Origin: Blastobasis lacticolella
Taxonomy: Eukaryota; Arthropoda; Insecta; Lepidoptera; Blastobasidae
Assembly: GCA_905147135.1 (NCBI GenBank)
Contig: LR990043.1
Location: forward strand, 20,399,584 to 20,463,583
Reading direction: 5' to 3'
Length of the DNA stretch: 64,000 nucleotides
Shown here: positions 63,691 to 64,000 of the stretch, piece after piece
How the letters are laid out: the number at the start of each line of letters is the position of its first letter
Position numbering within the stretch: position 1 is the first letter of the stretch
The notes under the pieces: model-generated
Databases searched by the model: none
What the model was told of the DNA's origin: nothing
What the model saw: the letters and a program-made list of their open reading frames with translations, nothing else
Program-made: the position numbers and the translations under genes

Positions 63691-64000
63691 TGTTTACTTA
63701 CTTACTTAAAATAACTAATAAAAAAAACCACTCTCGCGATCAAAGGAAATTGCACGTACACACTTTTAAATGTAACACATCAAACACCAACATATTGATT
63801 TGCCCCAATTATATCGCTCGAAGTGGACCGACTCATTCGATCATCGCTTTGATCAAGTTCACATAAATTGGCCCATTTGATCGATTCGCCGTCATAAAAA
63901 CGCTGTAAAAACGGTTTATGGGCAGAATTAAAATCCTTTTTTGATATTAGAGATTACTTACCGCAAGATTTTTATTGAATGACGGCTTCTGGAGGGAGTT
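63691..64000. other. No gene recognised
   Basis: GATTTGCCCC, CGATCATCGCTTTGATC and TTTGATCGATTCGCC words around 63800-63890; no frame or repeat assigned. Confidence 0.4.

Noticed and set aside
1..64000. CRISPR array, operon or other prokaryotic system
   Set aside because: The direct repeats seen are satellites or retroposons; gene structure, introns and transposon content are those of an insect nuclear genome.

Overview
The window looks like a piece of a lepidopteran (moth or butterfly) nuclear genome. It is AT-rich, has one host-type gene with a GT-AG intron and an arthropod TATA/initiator promoter, and is packed with retroposons: RTE-type LINEs with GATGAT tails, CR1/Jockey-superfamily LINEs with AATAAATGATTATG-type ends, two tRNA-derived SINE families, MITEs and a Ty3/Gypsy element. 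The species cannot be named from the sequence alone.

Layout. 0.2-6.0 kb: a complete Ty3/Gypsy-type LTR element on the minus strand (399-bp LTRs that look identical, 4-bp target duplication) with one long open frame that runs from gag through protease straight into the integrase C-terminus; reverse transcriptase, RNase H and the integrase catalytic core are missing. 6-26 kb: degraded repeats, including a fold-back element with ~220-bp arms (7.56-9.12 kb), a 5S-rRNA-like retroposon (16.9 kb), inverted-repeat MITEs (21.4-22.4 kb) and a head-to-head SINE pair (22.7-23.2 kb). 26.1-28.3 kb: the only convincing host gene, a two-exon secreted Kunitz-fold protein with an acidic, glycine-rich, sequon-rich tail; its intron is filled with retroposon debris. 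30.0-36.9 kb: two broken RTE LINEs and the 3' part of another LINE. 37-44 kb: SINEs, degenerate CCCTAC arrays and a second large inverted repeat (39.9-41.2 kb). 44.7-49.7 kb: an almost complete CR1/Jockey-superfamily LINE on the minus strand with open ORF1 and ORF2 and a 30-nt poly(A) tail, possibly still active. 50-64 kb: more SINEs, a hAT-like MITE, a small MITE family, a 5'-truncated RTE copy with a perfect 12-bp target duplication, a 16-bp minisatellite and several LINE 3' ends.

Repeat names used below are mine. SINE-1: tRNA head, body ending CGCCAAGATGAT. SINE-2: tRNA head, body with GCAAAGCTTG, ending ATTTATT. Family A: contains GGCAAGCGGGCCACCTGAT. Family B: contains GTCGTACAAGGCGACTAATG. 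Family C: contains ATCGGTCCATCCGT and GGAGCTACAATGC. Family D: contains ATAAACCTTCCTCTTGAATC, often next to CCCTAC arrays. SINE-1 alone has about fifteen copies or fragments here.

The elements do not form a pathway. They form a nested insertion landscape around one small secreted-protein gene.
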